From Marinifilum sp965230805 (GTDB lineage: Bacteria; Bacteroidota; Bacteroidia; Bacteroidales; Marinifilaceae): 64,000 bases of DNA. The stretch's first letter is position 1. The number at the start of each line of letters is the position of its first letter. The stretch lies in the NCBI RefSeq assembly GCF_965230805.1, contig NZ_OZ246019.1, positions 4,092,001-4,156,000 of the forward strand, written 5' to 3'. The notes beneath the pieces are model-generated. The model searched no databases. It worked only from the letters and a program-made list of their open reading frames with translations, and was not told where the DNA came from. A program made the position numbers and the translations under genes. This document shows positions 54,959-64,000 of this stretch, piece by piece.

Positions 54959-57361
54959 CTAATCTTTCTTCTTTCTGAAAATATTTTTAATTCGTTGATA
55001 AATGGATTTTTTCTCTGCTCTGCGTTTTTCTCTTTTTACTTTGCGTTCCATCAGTTTATCACGATCTCTTGCTTTAACGCCAAATATATTTTGGAAAAAT
55101 CCTGAATCTTTGGGCAGGTAATGAGGAATGTTGAGTTGAGCTAGAATCTCATCATCTGGTTTGCTTATGCTTGCAAAACTGTAGTTAGTAAATTTTCTGT
55201 TCCTGCTCAGTTTCTTCATGAATTTGCCATATATTGGTAGCGCCATGCTTGAGCCCTGGCCCAATGTTAAGGATCGAAAATGAACTCGCATATCATCGGC
55301 TCCAACCCATGCACCTGCAACTAAACTTGAGTTATAACCAATATACCAACCATCAGCCTGCGAATTGGTAGTTCCCGTTTTTCCTGCCAAATCTCCTTCA
55401 AGAGCATATAGATTTCTCAAACTTTTTCCAGTTCCATTATTTACAACAGCCTGAAGCATATGATTGATGATATCGGCATTTTGAGGAGACATTACAAACC
55501 TGTGTTTGGTCTTGTTTTTTGATAAATCAGCTATTAAGTTTCCTTTTTTATCCTCAATTTTTATCAGGTAGTACGGATCAACATGAACGCCTCTGTTTGC
55601 CAATGTTGCATACACCTGTATCATTTCAAGTAGAGAAATATTTGCCGTACCCAATGCCAAAGAAGGAACCTTTGGTAAATTGCTTTCAACTCCCATCTCT
55701 TCGGCCAGAACGATGGCATCCCTAATTCCGGTTTGCAACAATACATCTACTGCAATGGTGTTTACCGATTCGGCCAGGGCTCCTTCCATGCTGTAGCTTC
55801 CTTCGTACATGTTGTCGGCATTTCGCGGAGACCAATTATCGTATTCTTCGTATACCTTTCTTTCGTTTGGAAAAAAATCATAAGGCGATATACCTTCTTC
55901 CAAGGCTGCCGAAAATACTACTGGTTTAAAAATAGAACCAACCTGTCTTTTTGCAGTAACATGATCGTATTTAAAATGGTTAAAATCGATTCCACCCACC
56001 CAGGCTTTAATTTTCCCCGATTGCGGTTCCATAGCTAAAAATCCGGTATTTAATAACTGAACGTAGTGCTTGATAGAATCGTTGGGAGACATGTTTACAT
56101 TTTTTTCGCCCGACCAGGTGAAGATCTTCATATCTACCTTTTTTTTGAAGATTTTGTTGATTTCCTGTTCTGTTTTTCCTGCCTTTATTAGCTTCTTGTA
56201 TCGGGCAGATCGGTGTTTGGCATCTGTTAAAATATCCTTTTTATTGTCCCAAGGTTTAGAATTTCCCCAATGCTTGTAAAACAAATTTTGCAATTGTTTT
56301 AGATGTTCGCCAACCGACTGTTCCGCGTAAGCTTGCAACTTGGAGTCGATGCTCGTTGTAATTTTTAATCCATCCTTGTAGATGTCATAGTATGTACCAT
56401 CACCCTTAGGGTAATTTTTAAGAATGCGGTTGGCTTCAATTCTAATTTTTTCTCTTAAGTAAGGAGCCAGACCAAGCCTATTAGCTTGGTTGTTGTATTG
56501 TAAGCCCAAGGGTAATTTTTTAAGTTGATCTGCTTTGGTATCAGAAATGTAATCGTATTTAGCCATCTGATTCAATACCACATTTCTTCTTTGCTTTGAT
56601 CTTTCGGGGTGCAATCTTGGATTATAATAGGTCGGCGCTTTCAGCATTCCAATTAAAACTGCACATTCATGTGTTTTTAGCTTTGAAGCCGCTTTACTAA
56701 AAAATTGACGAGAAGCACTCTCTATGCCATAAATATTCTCTCCGAACGATACGGTATTTAAATATAGCTGCAGAATTTCCTTTTTCGAGTAAATTTTTTC
56801 TAATCGCGAAGCCGTTATCACTTCCTTAATTTTATTAACGGGCATTGTTAATGCACCATAGCGCTTTCGCGGATAAAGGTTTTTAGCCAATTGTTGACTT
56901 AATGTACTTCCTCCGCCCGAACTTCTATCGCCCATAATCAAAGATTTTACCAACACACGCAGCATGCTTCTTTGATCTACACCTTGATGCTCATAAAATC
57001 TTACATCCTCTGTAGCAATAAGTGAGTTAATAACATTAGGCGATATATCCTTAAAATTAACATTGGTTCTGTTTTCGGAATAAACCCTGCCTAAAATGGC
57101 ACCATCTTCCGAAAAGATTTCCGAAGCATCGGCATTCTTAATATTTCGGAGTGTATAATAATCTGGTAATTTCCCCAAAAAACCAAGGTATACAGCAGAA
57201 AAGAGTAATCCTAAAGAAAGAATAGCAAGAGCAAGCGATAGTATGCAAAAACGAATTACATAGAATTTAAAACTTCTCTTTTGGGATTTGCGTTTTTTTG
57301 AAACATTTTTTCGGCTGGCAGACTTCTTGCCATTTGTTTTTTTTGATTTTACCATATTCAA
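54959..57361 (-). CDS. Penicillin-binding protein 1A (class A)
   Basis: 800 residues. A basic cytosolic N-terminus and one membrane helix (about 30-55) lead to a GT51 transglycosylase with ATEDVRFYEHQGVD and RSSGGGSTLSQQLAKNLY. The transpeptidase follows: active Ser in RQVGSIFKPVV (S-x-x-K), AESVNTIA (S-x-N) and LAGKTGTTN (K-T-G). It polymerises and cross-links peptidoglycan at the inner membrane's outer face. The tail is very Lys/Arg-rich. All catalytic motifs are present. Confidence 0.95.
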   Translation of the reverse strand: MNMVKSKKTNGKKSASRKNVSKKRKSQKRSFKFYVIRFCILSLALAILSLGLLFSAVYLGFLGKLPDYYTLRNIKNADASEIFSEDGAILGRVYSENRTNVNFKDISPNVINSLIATEDVRFYEHQGVDQRSMLRVLVKSLIMGDRSSGGGSTLSQQLAKNLYPRKRYGALTMPVNKIKEVITASRLEKIYSKKEILQLYLNTVSFGENIYGIESASRQFFSKAASKLKTHECAVLIGMLKAPTYYNPRLHPERSKQRRNVVLNQMAKYDYISDTKADQLKKLPLGLQYNNQANRLGLAPYLREKIRIEANRILKNYPKGDGTYYDIYKDGLKITTSIDSKLQAYAEQSVGEHLKQLQNLFYKHWGNSKPWDNKKDILTDAKHRSARYKKLIKAGKTEQEINKIFKKKVDMKIFTWSGEKNVNMSPNDSIKHYVQLLNTGFLAMEPQSGKIKAWVGGIDFNHFKYDHVTAKRQVGSIFKPVVFSAALEEGISPYDFFPNERKVYEEYDNWSPRNADNMYEGSYSMEGALAESVNTIAVDVLLQTGIRDAIVLAEEMGVESNLPKVPSLALGTANISLLEMIQVYATLANRGVHVDPYYLIKIEDKKGNLIADLSKNKTKHRFVMSPQNADIINHMLQAVVNNGTGKSLRNLYALEGDLAGKTGTTNSQADGWYIGYNSSLVAGAWVGADDMRVHFRSLTLGQGSSMALPIYGKFMKKLSRNRKFTNYSFASISKPDDEILAQLNIPHYLPKDSGFFQNIFGVKARDRDKLMERKVKREKRRAEKKSIYQRIKNIFRKKKD

Positions 57362-57584
57362 TTAAATAGTTGGTATTTAGTAATCAACGAATAAATAGTG
57401 CAAAGATTATATACAATTCGTCGATTGTAAATTTAAAAAGCTCAAAAATAAGCATAAAATCTAAAAAACTACTTCAATTATGTAACACTATATGTTGTGA
57501 ATCGTAATAAAAGGTTGACGAATGACTAATAATGCATTATTAGTAAAAAACAGAAGTAAACGACTACTACTTATACATTGGTAA

Positions 57585-58721
57585 ATGAAAATTGAAAAAC
57601 TTGTTTTAAAGACAAAGGAAGAGTTTAAGCTGGTTAAAAATATCAAGATAAATCCAAACTTAATATTCCTTTTTGGCTCGAGAGAGTTGTTGGTTGATGA
57701 ACATTTATCGCAATTGTTGCTTGAAACATTTGGCTCGGTAAAATTGTTTGGTTGTTCATCCTCAGGCGAAATTTCCGGAATTGAGGTTATTGAAAACAGC
57801 ATTATTTTAACAGCTGTTGAATTGGAATGTTCCAAGGTGCAAATGGAATCCATCGTAATTGACAATCAGGTTGATGATCATCAGCTTGGGACAAGTCTTC
57901 TGAAAAAGTTCGAAAAAAAGGGATTAAAACATATTTTTATTTTATCCGACGGCTTAAATATTAATGGAGCCGACTTGGTTTATACTTTAGATGATGAATT
58001 GCCTAAAGAAGTTAACATTACTGGTGGTATGGCCGCAGATGGGATTCATTTTAAAGAAACAGTGGTGTTTAATAAGCATGGCAAAGCGGTTAAAAATTGT
58101 ATTGCTGCTTTAGGGTTTTACGGCGATTGCGTTAAGGTAGGCTATGGTTCGGGCGGGGGCTATGATAGCTTTGGATTGGAAAGAATGGTAACAAAGTCGA
58201 AAGCCAATATTTTGTACGAATTAGATGGAATACCTGCACTTAAATATTACAAACATTTTTTAGGCGACATGGCAGAGCAATTGCCTGCTTCGGGTTTATT
58301 GTATCCCTTAAGTGTAAGAGAAAACAGTTTACAAGAGCCCGTTGTTCGTAGTGTTATAGCTATAAACGAAGAAGATCAGTCCTTGGTATTTGCAGGTAAT
58401 GTTCCCGAAGGTTCGTATGTAAAGCTCATGAAATCGAATGTTGATCGACTAATAAACGGAGCTGAGGATGCGGCGATTACTGCAAGCAAATTACTGCCCA
58501 AAAACAAGGCTGAATTGGCCTTTCTAATAAGTTGTACGGGGCGTAAACAGGTGCTAAAGCAGCTTGCCGAAGAAGAGGTTGAGGCTGTATCTGATGTTAT
58601 AGGTAATGATGTGTGTATTACCGGTTTTTACTCTTATGGAGAAATATCTCCTTTCCGCAAAAACATGCCTTGTATGCTGCATAATCAGACCATGGCCATA
58701 ACCACAATCTCAGAAAAATAG
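57585..58721 (+). CDS. FIST-domain sensory protein
   Basis: 378 residues. FIST N part (about 30-220: VKLFGCSSSGEISG, HIFILSDGLNINGADLVYTL, NITGGMAADG) and FIST C part (about 225-370: FLISCTGRKQVL, ITGFYSYGEISPF). FIST domains bind small ligands, often amino-acid related. No output domain of its own. It is separated from the hybrid kinase gene by four bases, so it probably supplies the kinase's input signal. Confidence 0.92.
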   Translation: MKIEKLVLKTKEEFKLVKNIKINPNLIFLFGSRELLVDEHLSQLLLETFGSVKLFGCSSSGEISGIEVIENSIILTAVELECSKVQMESIVIDNQVDDHQLGTSLLKKFEKKGLKHIFILSDGLNINGADLVYTLDDELPKEVNITGGMAADGIHFKETVVFNKHGKAVKNCIAALGFYGDCVKVGYGSGGGYDSFGLERMVTKSKANILYELDGIPALKYYKHFLGDMAEQLPASGLLYPLSVRENSLQEPVVRSVIAINEEDQSLVFAGNVPEGSYVKLMKSNVDRLINGAEDAAITASKLLPKNKAELAFLISCTGRKQVLKQLAEEEVEAVSDVIGNDVCITGFYSYGEISPFRKNMPCMLHNQTMAITTISEK

Positions 58722-58725
58722 AGTG

Positions 58726-60864
58726 ATGCATAGATTATTAAAAAGACAAATAAGAAAGTTTTTATCAGATGAAGATCAAGAAAGGTTTAAGGAATTTCTT
58801 GGGGTAATCAACAATGCATACCTTGATTTTGATTCTGATATCAAACACATCGAAAATATTCTTGAAAAAAGTTCGCAGGAGTTGTACAATGCAAATACTG
58901 AACTCAAAAAAAGAATAGAATCAAAAAGTAAGGAGATAGAAACAACAAGTTCCAGGCTTGAATTGATAGTGGATAATATTGATGAAGTTATTTTTCAGGC
59001 CACGGTTCAAGGGGAATGGGCCTATCTAAATACGGCATGGACAAATCTTACGGGTTTTGATTTGAGCTCGAGCCTTGGTACAAGTGCTTTTGATTTTATG
59101 CACCCCGATGATGTGGAAAAAAGCCAACTTAAACTTAAATATTTGCTTGAGCACAAAGAAAAGGCCAGTCAGTTAGAGCTGCGTTTTATCACCAAATCGG
59201 GCAATTACAAGTGGTGCGAGATTATAGGCAGATTAATTGTAGACAAAGATGGTAAATCTACAGGAGTTTATGGTTTTATAAAGGACATTTCGGATCGCAA
59301 AAATCTTGAGGTGGAGAAAAACTTAAATGCCGAAAAATTTAGGTTGATATTTGAGAAATCGTCGGTAGCCTATTTAATTATTAAAGAGGCTCGATTTCTT
59401 GATTGTAATCAGGCTTGTTTGGAATTGTTCGGAGTACAAAAGAGGGATGATTTTGTTGGTAAATATGTTCAAGATTTTTCTCCTGTTTTTCAGCCCGATG
59501 GATCAAAATCATACGATAAGACCAAAGAATTAATTCGTGAAGCGCAAGAAAAAGGCTTTAGAAAATTCGATTGGATACACATGAAAGAAGATGGCAGCGA
59601 ATTTCCTGTCGAGGTAAGTTTAAACCCCGTTCAGTTGGCAGAGGGAAATGTAATGTTTGTTGCCCTTAGCGATTTATCGGAACGAAAAAGGGTGGAGGCT
59701 GAGCTAATCACTGCCAAAGAAAAAGCCGAGGAGGCTACAAAAGCTAAGGCACAGTTCCTTTCTACCATGTCGCACGAAATACGCACTCCTATGAATGCCG
59801 TTATTGGAGTTACCCATTTGTTATCAGAAAGTGATCCGAGAGAAGATCAGTTAAGCAACCTAAATATTTTAAAACTATCGGCCGATAATCTGTTGGCTTT
59901 AATTAATGATATTTTAGACTTTAGCAAAATTGAGGCTGGCAAAATAGATTTAGAAAGTATCGATTTTAACTTTAGAAACTTTATTAACAATGTTGCTGCC
60001 GGTTTTCAAATAAGAGCCAAAGAAAAGAATTTGGACTTTAAGCTCGAAATAGATCCAAAAATTCCTGCTCATTTAATTGGAGATCCCACAAGGTTGGCAC
60101 AAGTGCTTGCAAATTTATGTGGCAATGCGTTTAAATTTACCGATAAAGGCTTTGTTAAATTAAAAGCCGATTTTATGAGTTATGTCGATAACAAAGTAAA
60201 AATACAATTCACAATTCAGGATACAGGAATTGGAATACCTGCCGATAAGAAAGATCATATTTTTGAATCATTCTCGCAAGCCGATTCGAACACCACCCGA
60301 TTATATGGAGGAACTGGTTTAGGACTTGCAATTACCGGAAAATTGGTAGAGTTGATGAACGGTAACATTAATGTAGAAAGCCAAGCAAGAAAAGGAACCT
60401 CTTTCTTTGTGAATATCGATTTAAAATTGAGCATAAAGTCGAAGCCAAAAGCGAGTTTTGTGGATGATACTATGAGCAACATCGATAAAATTAAAGGAAT
60501 GCATGTTTTGGTGGCCGAAGATAATCCGATGAATGTTTTAATTATAAAGCAATTCCTTAAAAAGTGGAATGTGAGTTATGATGTTGCCAAGAATGGTAAA
60601 ATTGCTTTGGAAAAAGTTCAGCAATCAAATTATAATATGATATTAATGGATTTACAAATGCCTGAAATGGATGGCTACGAAGCAGCAAAAAATATCAGAC
60701 AATTGAACGAGGAAAAATACCAAAGAATACCAATAATTGCCGTTACTGCATCGGCTTTTAACGAGATTAGAGCCAAAGTGATAGGAGCCGGAATGAATGA
60801 TTTTGTCACCAAACCCATTCATCCCGAAGAATTGTACTTAAAATTAGAGAAATATGCCAGTTAA
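58726..60864 (+). CDS. PAS-PAS hybrid histidine kinase, FIST partner
   Basis: About 712 residues from the ATG at 58726; a GTG one codon earlier is also possible. Order: coiled coil (about 40-80), PAS 1 (85-195), PAS 2 (205-320), HisKA with phosphoacceptor His about 350 in TMSHEIRTPMNAVIGV, HATPase (NLCGNAFKFTDKG, DTGIGIP), and receiver with phosphoacceptor Asp about 642 (LMDLQMPEMDG). No membrane segment. The operon with FIST suggests a cytosolic ligand sensor. The 3' end overlaps truA by 3 bp. Confidence 0.92.
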   Translation: MHRLLKRQIRKFLSDEDQERFKEFLGVINNAYLDFDSDIKHIENILEKSSQELYNANTELKKRIESKSKEIETTSSRLELIVDNIDEVIFQATVQGEWAYLNTAWTNLTGFDLSSSLGTSAFDFMHPDDVEKSQLKLKYLLEHKEKASQLELRFITKSGNYKWCEIIGRLIVDKDGKSTGVYGFIKDISDRKNLEVEKNLNAEKFRLIFEKSSVAYLIIKEARFLDCNQACLELFGVQKRDDFVGKYVQDFSPVFQPDGSKSYDKTKELIREAQEKGFRKFDWIHMKEDGSEFPVEVSLNPVQLAEGNVMFVALSDLSERKRVEAELITAKEKAEEATKAKAQFLSTMSHEIRTPMNAVIGVTHLLSESDPREDQLSNLNILKLSADNLLALINDILDFSKIEAGKIDLESIDFNFRNFINNVAAGFQIRAKEKNLDFKLEIDPKIPAHLIGDPTRLAQVLANLCGNAFKFTDKGFVKLKADFMSYVDNKVKIQFTIQDTGIGIPADKKDHIFESFSQADSNTTRLYGGTGLGLAITGKLVELMNGNINVESQARKGTSFFVNIDLKLSIKSKPKASFVDDTMSNIDKIKGMHVLVAEDNPMNVLIIKQFLKKWNVSYDVAKNGKIALEKVQQSNYNMILMDLQMPEMDGYEAAKNIRQLNEEKYQRIPIIAVTASAFNEIRAKVIGAGMNDFVTKPIHPEELYLKLEKYAS

Positions 60865-61679
60865 ATAATTAGTTCAGAGCTAATCCACTCTTTTAAATCC
60901 AGCATAACACACTTATTGGCTGGATTTTTTGATTCTAAAAAAGGATAATGAATTGCAGATAGATACAAGCCCTGGGGATATGCCAAATTTAATGGACAAG
61001 GAGTAATTTGCTTGTTTAGCTGATGCTTAAACTCATCAATGCTTAGTTTTCCTTGTCCTATTTCGAGCAATTGATTCACAATAATCCGGATCATTCCTTT
61101 CAAAAATCGATTGGCAGATATTTCGAATCTAAAAAACTGATTATCCGAGCTCCTGTAAACCTGTGCTTTGCTTACTATACAAAGGGTATGATTGTGTCGA
61201 TCGGGCGTTTTGCAGAAAGCACGAAAGTCTTTTTCGCCAACAAGAAGTTGCGCAGCCAACTGCATTTTTTTACTATCCAAATCAAGAGAATAAAGCGAAC
61301 TGATATCGTTTAAATATGGATTTTTGCAGGTGTGAATAAAATAGTTGTATGTACGCTTAAGGGCACTGTGCTGGGCATGATTTTTAGAATCAACTCTACT
61401 AAAATCAAATATCGAAATATCAGGAGGAAGCATCCGGTTGATCGCAAAAAGAAGATTTTCGCTTATCTCGTGACTTACATCAATATGAAAATAGTATTGC
61501 GATGCATGAACACCCGCATCGGTTCTGCCACAACCTATACAATGTACTTTTTCCTTCAAAAACTTGCTCAATACATCCTCTATGCTTTCCTGCACACTGC
61601 ATGCATTTATCTGCTTTTGCCAACCTCTGTAATTGCCGCCTTTATAGGCGATATGAAAAAAATATCTGTATTTCGACAT
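60861..61679 (-). CDS. truA: tRNA pseudouridine synthase A
   Basis: 272 residues with the catalytic Asp in GCGRTDAGVHA, the N-terminal FHIAYKGGNYRGWQKQ and the RFEISANRFLKGMIRIIVNQLLEIG helix. It modifies U38-U40 in the tRNA anticodon arm. Overlaps the convergent hybrid kinase gene by a few bases. Confidence 0.95.
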   Translation of the reverse strand: MSKYRYFFHIAYKGGNYRGWQKQINACSVQESIEDVLSKFLKEKVHCIGCGRTDAGVHASQYYFHIDVSHEISENLLFAINRMLPPDISIFDFSRVDSKNHAQHSALKRTYNYFIHTCKNPYLNDISSLYSLDLDSKKMQLAAQLLVGEKDFRAFCKTPDRHNHTLCIVSKAQVYRSSDNQFFRFEISANRFLKGMIRIIVNQLLEIGQGKLSIDEFKHQLNKQITPCPLNLAYPQGLYLSAIHYPFLESKNPANKCVMLDLKEWISSELII

Positions 61680-62107
61680 TGATTTTTGATTTATGTCATG
61701 TGCTTATCAACTCGCAAACCCGATTGCGGGCAAAGGTATAAATTAATAAGAATTACATGCTATCGACATGTATAATGCCATATTATGTAATCCCCTGTTT
61801 TATAACTGTCTTGTAATCTATCATAGCGATTGTTTGTTTTGTATTTTTATTTCGATTAAGTTTTAAAATAGCGAATGAAATATTAAATTTCTTTCTAAAC
61901 ACCAATTGTTAATTGCATCTAAAAAATCAATAAAATAGAACAATTAATATAGGTATCTCCTCAAAACTGATCGTAAGTATGGTTGTTTATCTGTATGTAA
62001 AGAAATGTTATTGTTTCTTTGTTTGTTAAAAATAATAATATAAATTTGTTAGGCTTTTGAATAAATAAATCTGGAAATCGGCATTAAAAAAGAGTAATTT
62101 ATTGTAA

Positions 62108-62404
62108 TGCCAATTTAGGCAAAGCCAGAAAATTACTTTTTACACCATGCCAGTTTAGGCAAAGCTCAAAAAATGATTTTTTGTGTCATGCCTGTTTAGG
62201 CAAAGCCCAAAAAAATGATTTTTCGTGTCATGCCAGTTTAGGCAAAGCCCAAAAAAATGATTTTTTGCCTCGTGCCAGTTTAGGCAAAGCCCAAAAATGA
62301 TTTTTTGCCTCGTGCCTGTTTAGGCAAAGCAAAAAATGACATTTTCTAATGCCTGTTTAGGCAAAGCAAAAAATGACAATTTCTAATGCCAGTTTTACAA
62401 AAGC
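62108..62404. repeat. Eight tandem ~40-bp repeats before the DUF6261-like gene
   Basis: Units begin with TGCC(A/T)GTTTAGGCAAAGC at 62108, 62148, 62189, 62231, 62273, 62313, 62350 and 62387 (37-42 bp period; first and last degenerate). Each has a GCCT...AGGC mini-hairpin and an AAAAATGA/TTTTTT spacer. They fill most of the 5' region of the next gene. The rest of the 765-bp gap (61680-62100) shows nothing. Confidence 0.88.
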
Positions 62405-62444
62405 AGGAAATTAGTTTACAGTTATTAATTTAAAATTTAAACAA

Positions 62445-63173
62445 ATGACTTTGATTAAAAAGGTATCAACAAGTAGTCGCAACGGCGATATTAGTGCATT
62501 ATTAACCCTAATTGTAGAAGCTTTTGCAAAGAAAGACTGGAGTTCTGATGCTTACTTGAGCTCCGAGATTACAACAATAGTGCAGCATGATACTTCGCTA
62601 ACTGTGGCCCTTAAGCGATTGCAGCAGTTTTCGCAAATGTCAGAAAAAGACCATGTTCGCGATATGGCAATCCGATCCTTATTTAAATTGGTTGAGGGAT
62701 ACACCTACCTGCCGATTGAGGAGCAAAAAGAAGCCGCTCTGGTAGTTTATAATGTATTAGATCATTATGGTTTGTCAATTCAGAATGAGGATCATTCAGA
62801 AGAATCAGCTGAATTAAAATCTTTACTTAACGATTTAAATAAGGCTGATATTGTAGCAGCCATTGCCAAGTTGCAAGGTGTAGCCGATCTTGTTGCTGCC
62901 CTTACTGTTGCTCAAAACGATTTTCTGAAGGTAGCATTGGAAAAGGCCGAAAGCGATGGAGCCAAAAAAGATTTGGCAACAGCCAGCAAAATTAAAAGAG
63001 CGGCCATTAAAAAATTGAACGACAACCTGGTGGGCTACCTAAACACCATGGCAAAGACACAGCCGGATAGCTACAAAGTCATTGCCCAAACCATTGCCGA
63101 ACTGATTACAAACAACAACGAAAAAGTGAGGCGCCGCCGAACCTCGAACGAGGCTGATGCTGAAGTGATTTAA
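62445..63173 (+). CDS. DUF6261-like helical protein
   Basis: 242 residues, cytosolic, all-helical: VRDMAIRSLFKLVEGYTYLPIEEQKEAALVVYNVLDHYGLSI, then LVAALTVAQNDFLKVALEKAE and a basic tail KVRRRRTSNEADAEVI. This pattern fits the Bacteroidota DUF6261 family, often found next to repeats. Function unknown. It lies between two tandem-repeat arrays. Confidence 0.7.
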   Translation: MTLIKKVSTSSRNGDISALLTLIVEAFAKKDWSSDAYLSSEITTIVQHDTSLTVALKRLQQFSQMSEKDHVRDMAIRSLFKLVEGYTYLPIEEQKEAALVVYNVLDHYGLSIQNEDHSEESAELKSLLNDLNKADIVAAIAKLQGVADLVAALTVAQNDFLKVALEKAESDGAKKDLATASKIKRAAIKKLNDNLVGYLNTMAKTQPDSYKVIAQTIAELITNNNEKVRRRRTSNEADAEVI

Positions 63174-63329
63174 ACAATTGTATAGAAGGACAAAAGCTTT
63201 CACTTGGTGGAGGCTTTTGTTTTGATGGAATAGATATGAATACAATGGTACTGTTGTAAATTTATTTTGCATTTAAGAATAAAATTCACAATGAATGGGA
63301 ATTCAGAAATTTGTAAAAAGATTGTAAGA

Positions 63330-63925
63330 AATATTACAGAAGTTTAAAAGTGGGATGTTTATAACTCTTTTGCCCCTGCTGTCATACGAATCCTTTCCTG
63401 GGCTTCGCTAAAAAACATTCTAATTGCTTGTAAAGAAAAATCCCGAACCTACCAAAGTCCGGGATTTTCTCTAACCACTTTTTACTAACCTAAATCTAAT
63501 CCATGAAAAAAACTTCTCTGTTTTGTACATTACAAATGTAGGCTGTACGAGTGCAAAATGGTTTTAAGAAATGTTAAAGAAGTTTAAAAGTGGGATGTTT
63601 ATAACTCTTTTGCCCCTGCTGTCATACGAATCCTTTCCTGGGCTTCGCTAAAAAACATTCTAATTGCTTGCAAAGAAAAATCCCGAACCTACCAAAGTCC
63701 GGGATTTTCTCTAACCACTTTTTACTAACCTAAATCTAATCTATGAAAAAACTTCTCTGTTTTGTACATTACAAATGTAGGCTGTACGAGTGCAAAATGG
63801 TTTTAAGAAATGTTAAAGAAGTTTAAAAGTGGGATGTTTATAAAACTTTTGCCCCTGCTGTCATACGAATCCTTTCCTGGGCTTCGCTAAAAAATATTCT
63901 AATTGCTTGCAAAGAAAAATCCCCC
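63330..63925 (+). repeat. ~240-bp direct tandem repeats (2.5 copies)
   Basis: AAAGTGGGATGTTTATAA recurs at about 63347, 63587 and 63826. Each full unit includes AAAATCCCG...CGGGATTTT (a terminator-like hairpin), an ATGAAAAAA stretch and a run ending GTGCAAAATGGTTTTAAGAA. The third copy is cut near 63923 where the sequence changes. No credible gene inside. Confidence 0.85.
63437..63470 (+). terminator. Terminator-like hairpin inside the 240-bp repeat
   Basis: AAAATCCCG and CGGGATTTT pair across about 14 nt; repeated near 63677-63710. It could terminate the DUF6261-like gene. Confidence 0.6.
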
Positions 63926-64000
63926 GTGTTGCATTACGAAACGAAGTTCCATAGAATCATATCTTTGCAAGAAATGTTTAAATAAGATATCCTGAAGTAC

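Noticed and set aside
62108..62404. CRISPR array
   Set aside because: The inter-repeat parts are themselves similar A/T runs of a few bases, not unique spacers.

Overview
The window is a chromosomal segment of a Bacteroidota bacterium. The evidence is a type IX secretion C-terminal signal on a giant repeat protein, a CarboxypepD_reg-like/TonB receptor, a BatA-type protein, an RprXY-like two-component pair, TAnnTTTG-type promoter motifs, few Shine-Dalgarno sequences and low GC. The overall gene content looks most like the order Marinilabiliales (Marinifilum/Labilibaculum-like). That placement is a judgement from family resemblance, not from an rRNA. No rRNA, tRNA or CRISPR array was seen.

Layout. 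1-5105: 3' part of a giant secreted repeat protein. 5165-12732: rocD, a hybrid histidine kinase, a BatA/vWA protein and a TonB-dependent receptor. 13120-17380: a lipoprotein dipeptidase broken by a 4-bp repeat expansion, an ArsC-fold protein without catalytic residues, a small eRF1-like protein, a repeat-rich gap and a YjbQ protein. 17890-24388: Xaa-Pro aminopeptidase, an ECF sigma/membrane protein/DUF4097-like operon and an FkbH-like protein. 24559-31900 is the accessory region: a truncated IS1182-type transposase joined to a MITE, an SH3 protein between inverted repeats, an ORF-less group II intron, a SIR2 plus catalytically dead Argonaute operon, and about 1.4 kb of hairpin-forming tandem repeats. 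31922-36417: metallophosphoesterase, nitroreductase, SIMPL and two thioredoxin-fold proteins. 36418-38316: pheA behind two tandem phenylalanine attenuators, then a pterin dehydratase. 38564-57361: housekeeping and regulatory genes (CPA2 antiporter, RprXY-like pair, yggS, DHOD-like, uvrA, ECF sigma, SPFH plus ribbon-helix-helix, CHAD, PBP1A). 57585-64000: FIST plus hybrid kinase operon, truA, and a DUF6261-like gene between two tandem-repeat arrays.

Most notable are: (1) two complete Phe-rich leader peptide/antiterminator/terminator modules in series before pheA, with a matching promoter motif upstream; (2) a two-gene SIR2-Argonaute system, probably anti-phage or anti-plasmid, in which the N-terminal/APAZ-like part is on the Argonaute chain and the SIR2 NADase stands alone; (3) an ORF-less group II intron at the edge of an attC-like palindrome; and (4) two dispersed intergenic repeat families, a MITE of about 265 bp with terminal inverted repeats and an 85-bp REP-like palindrome, with MITEs nested in REPs at least twice.
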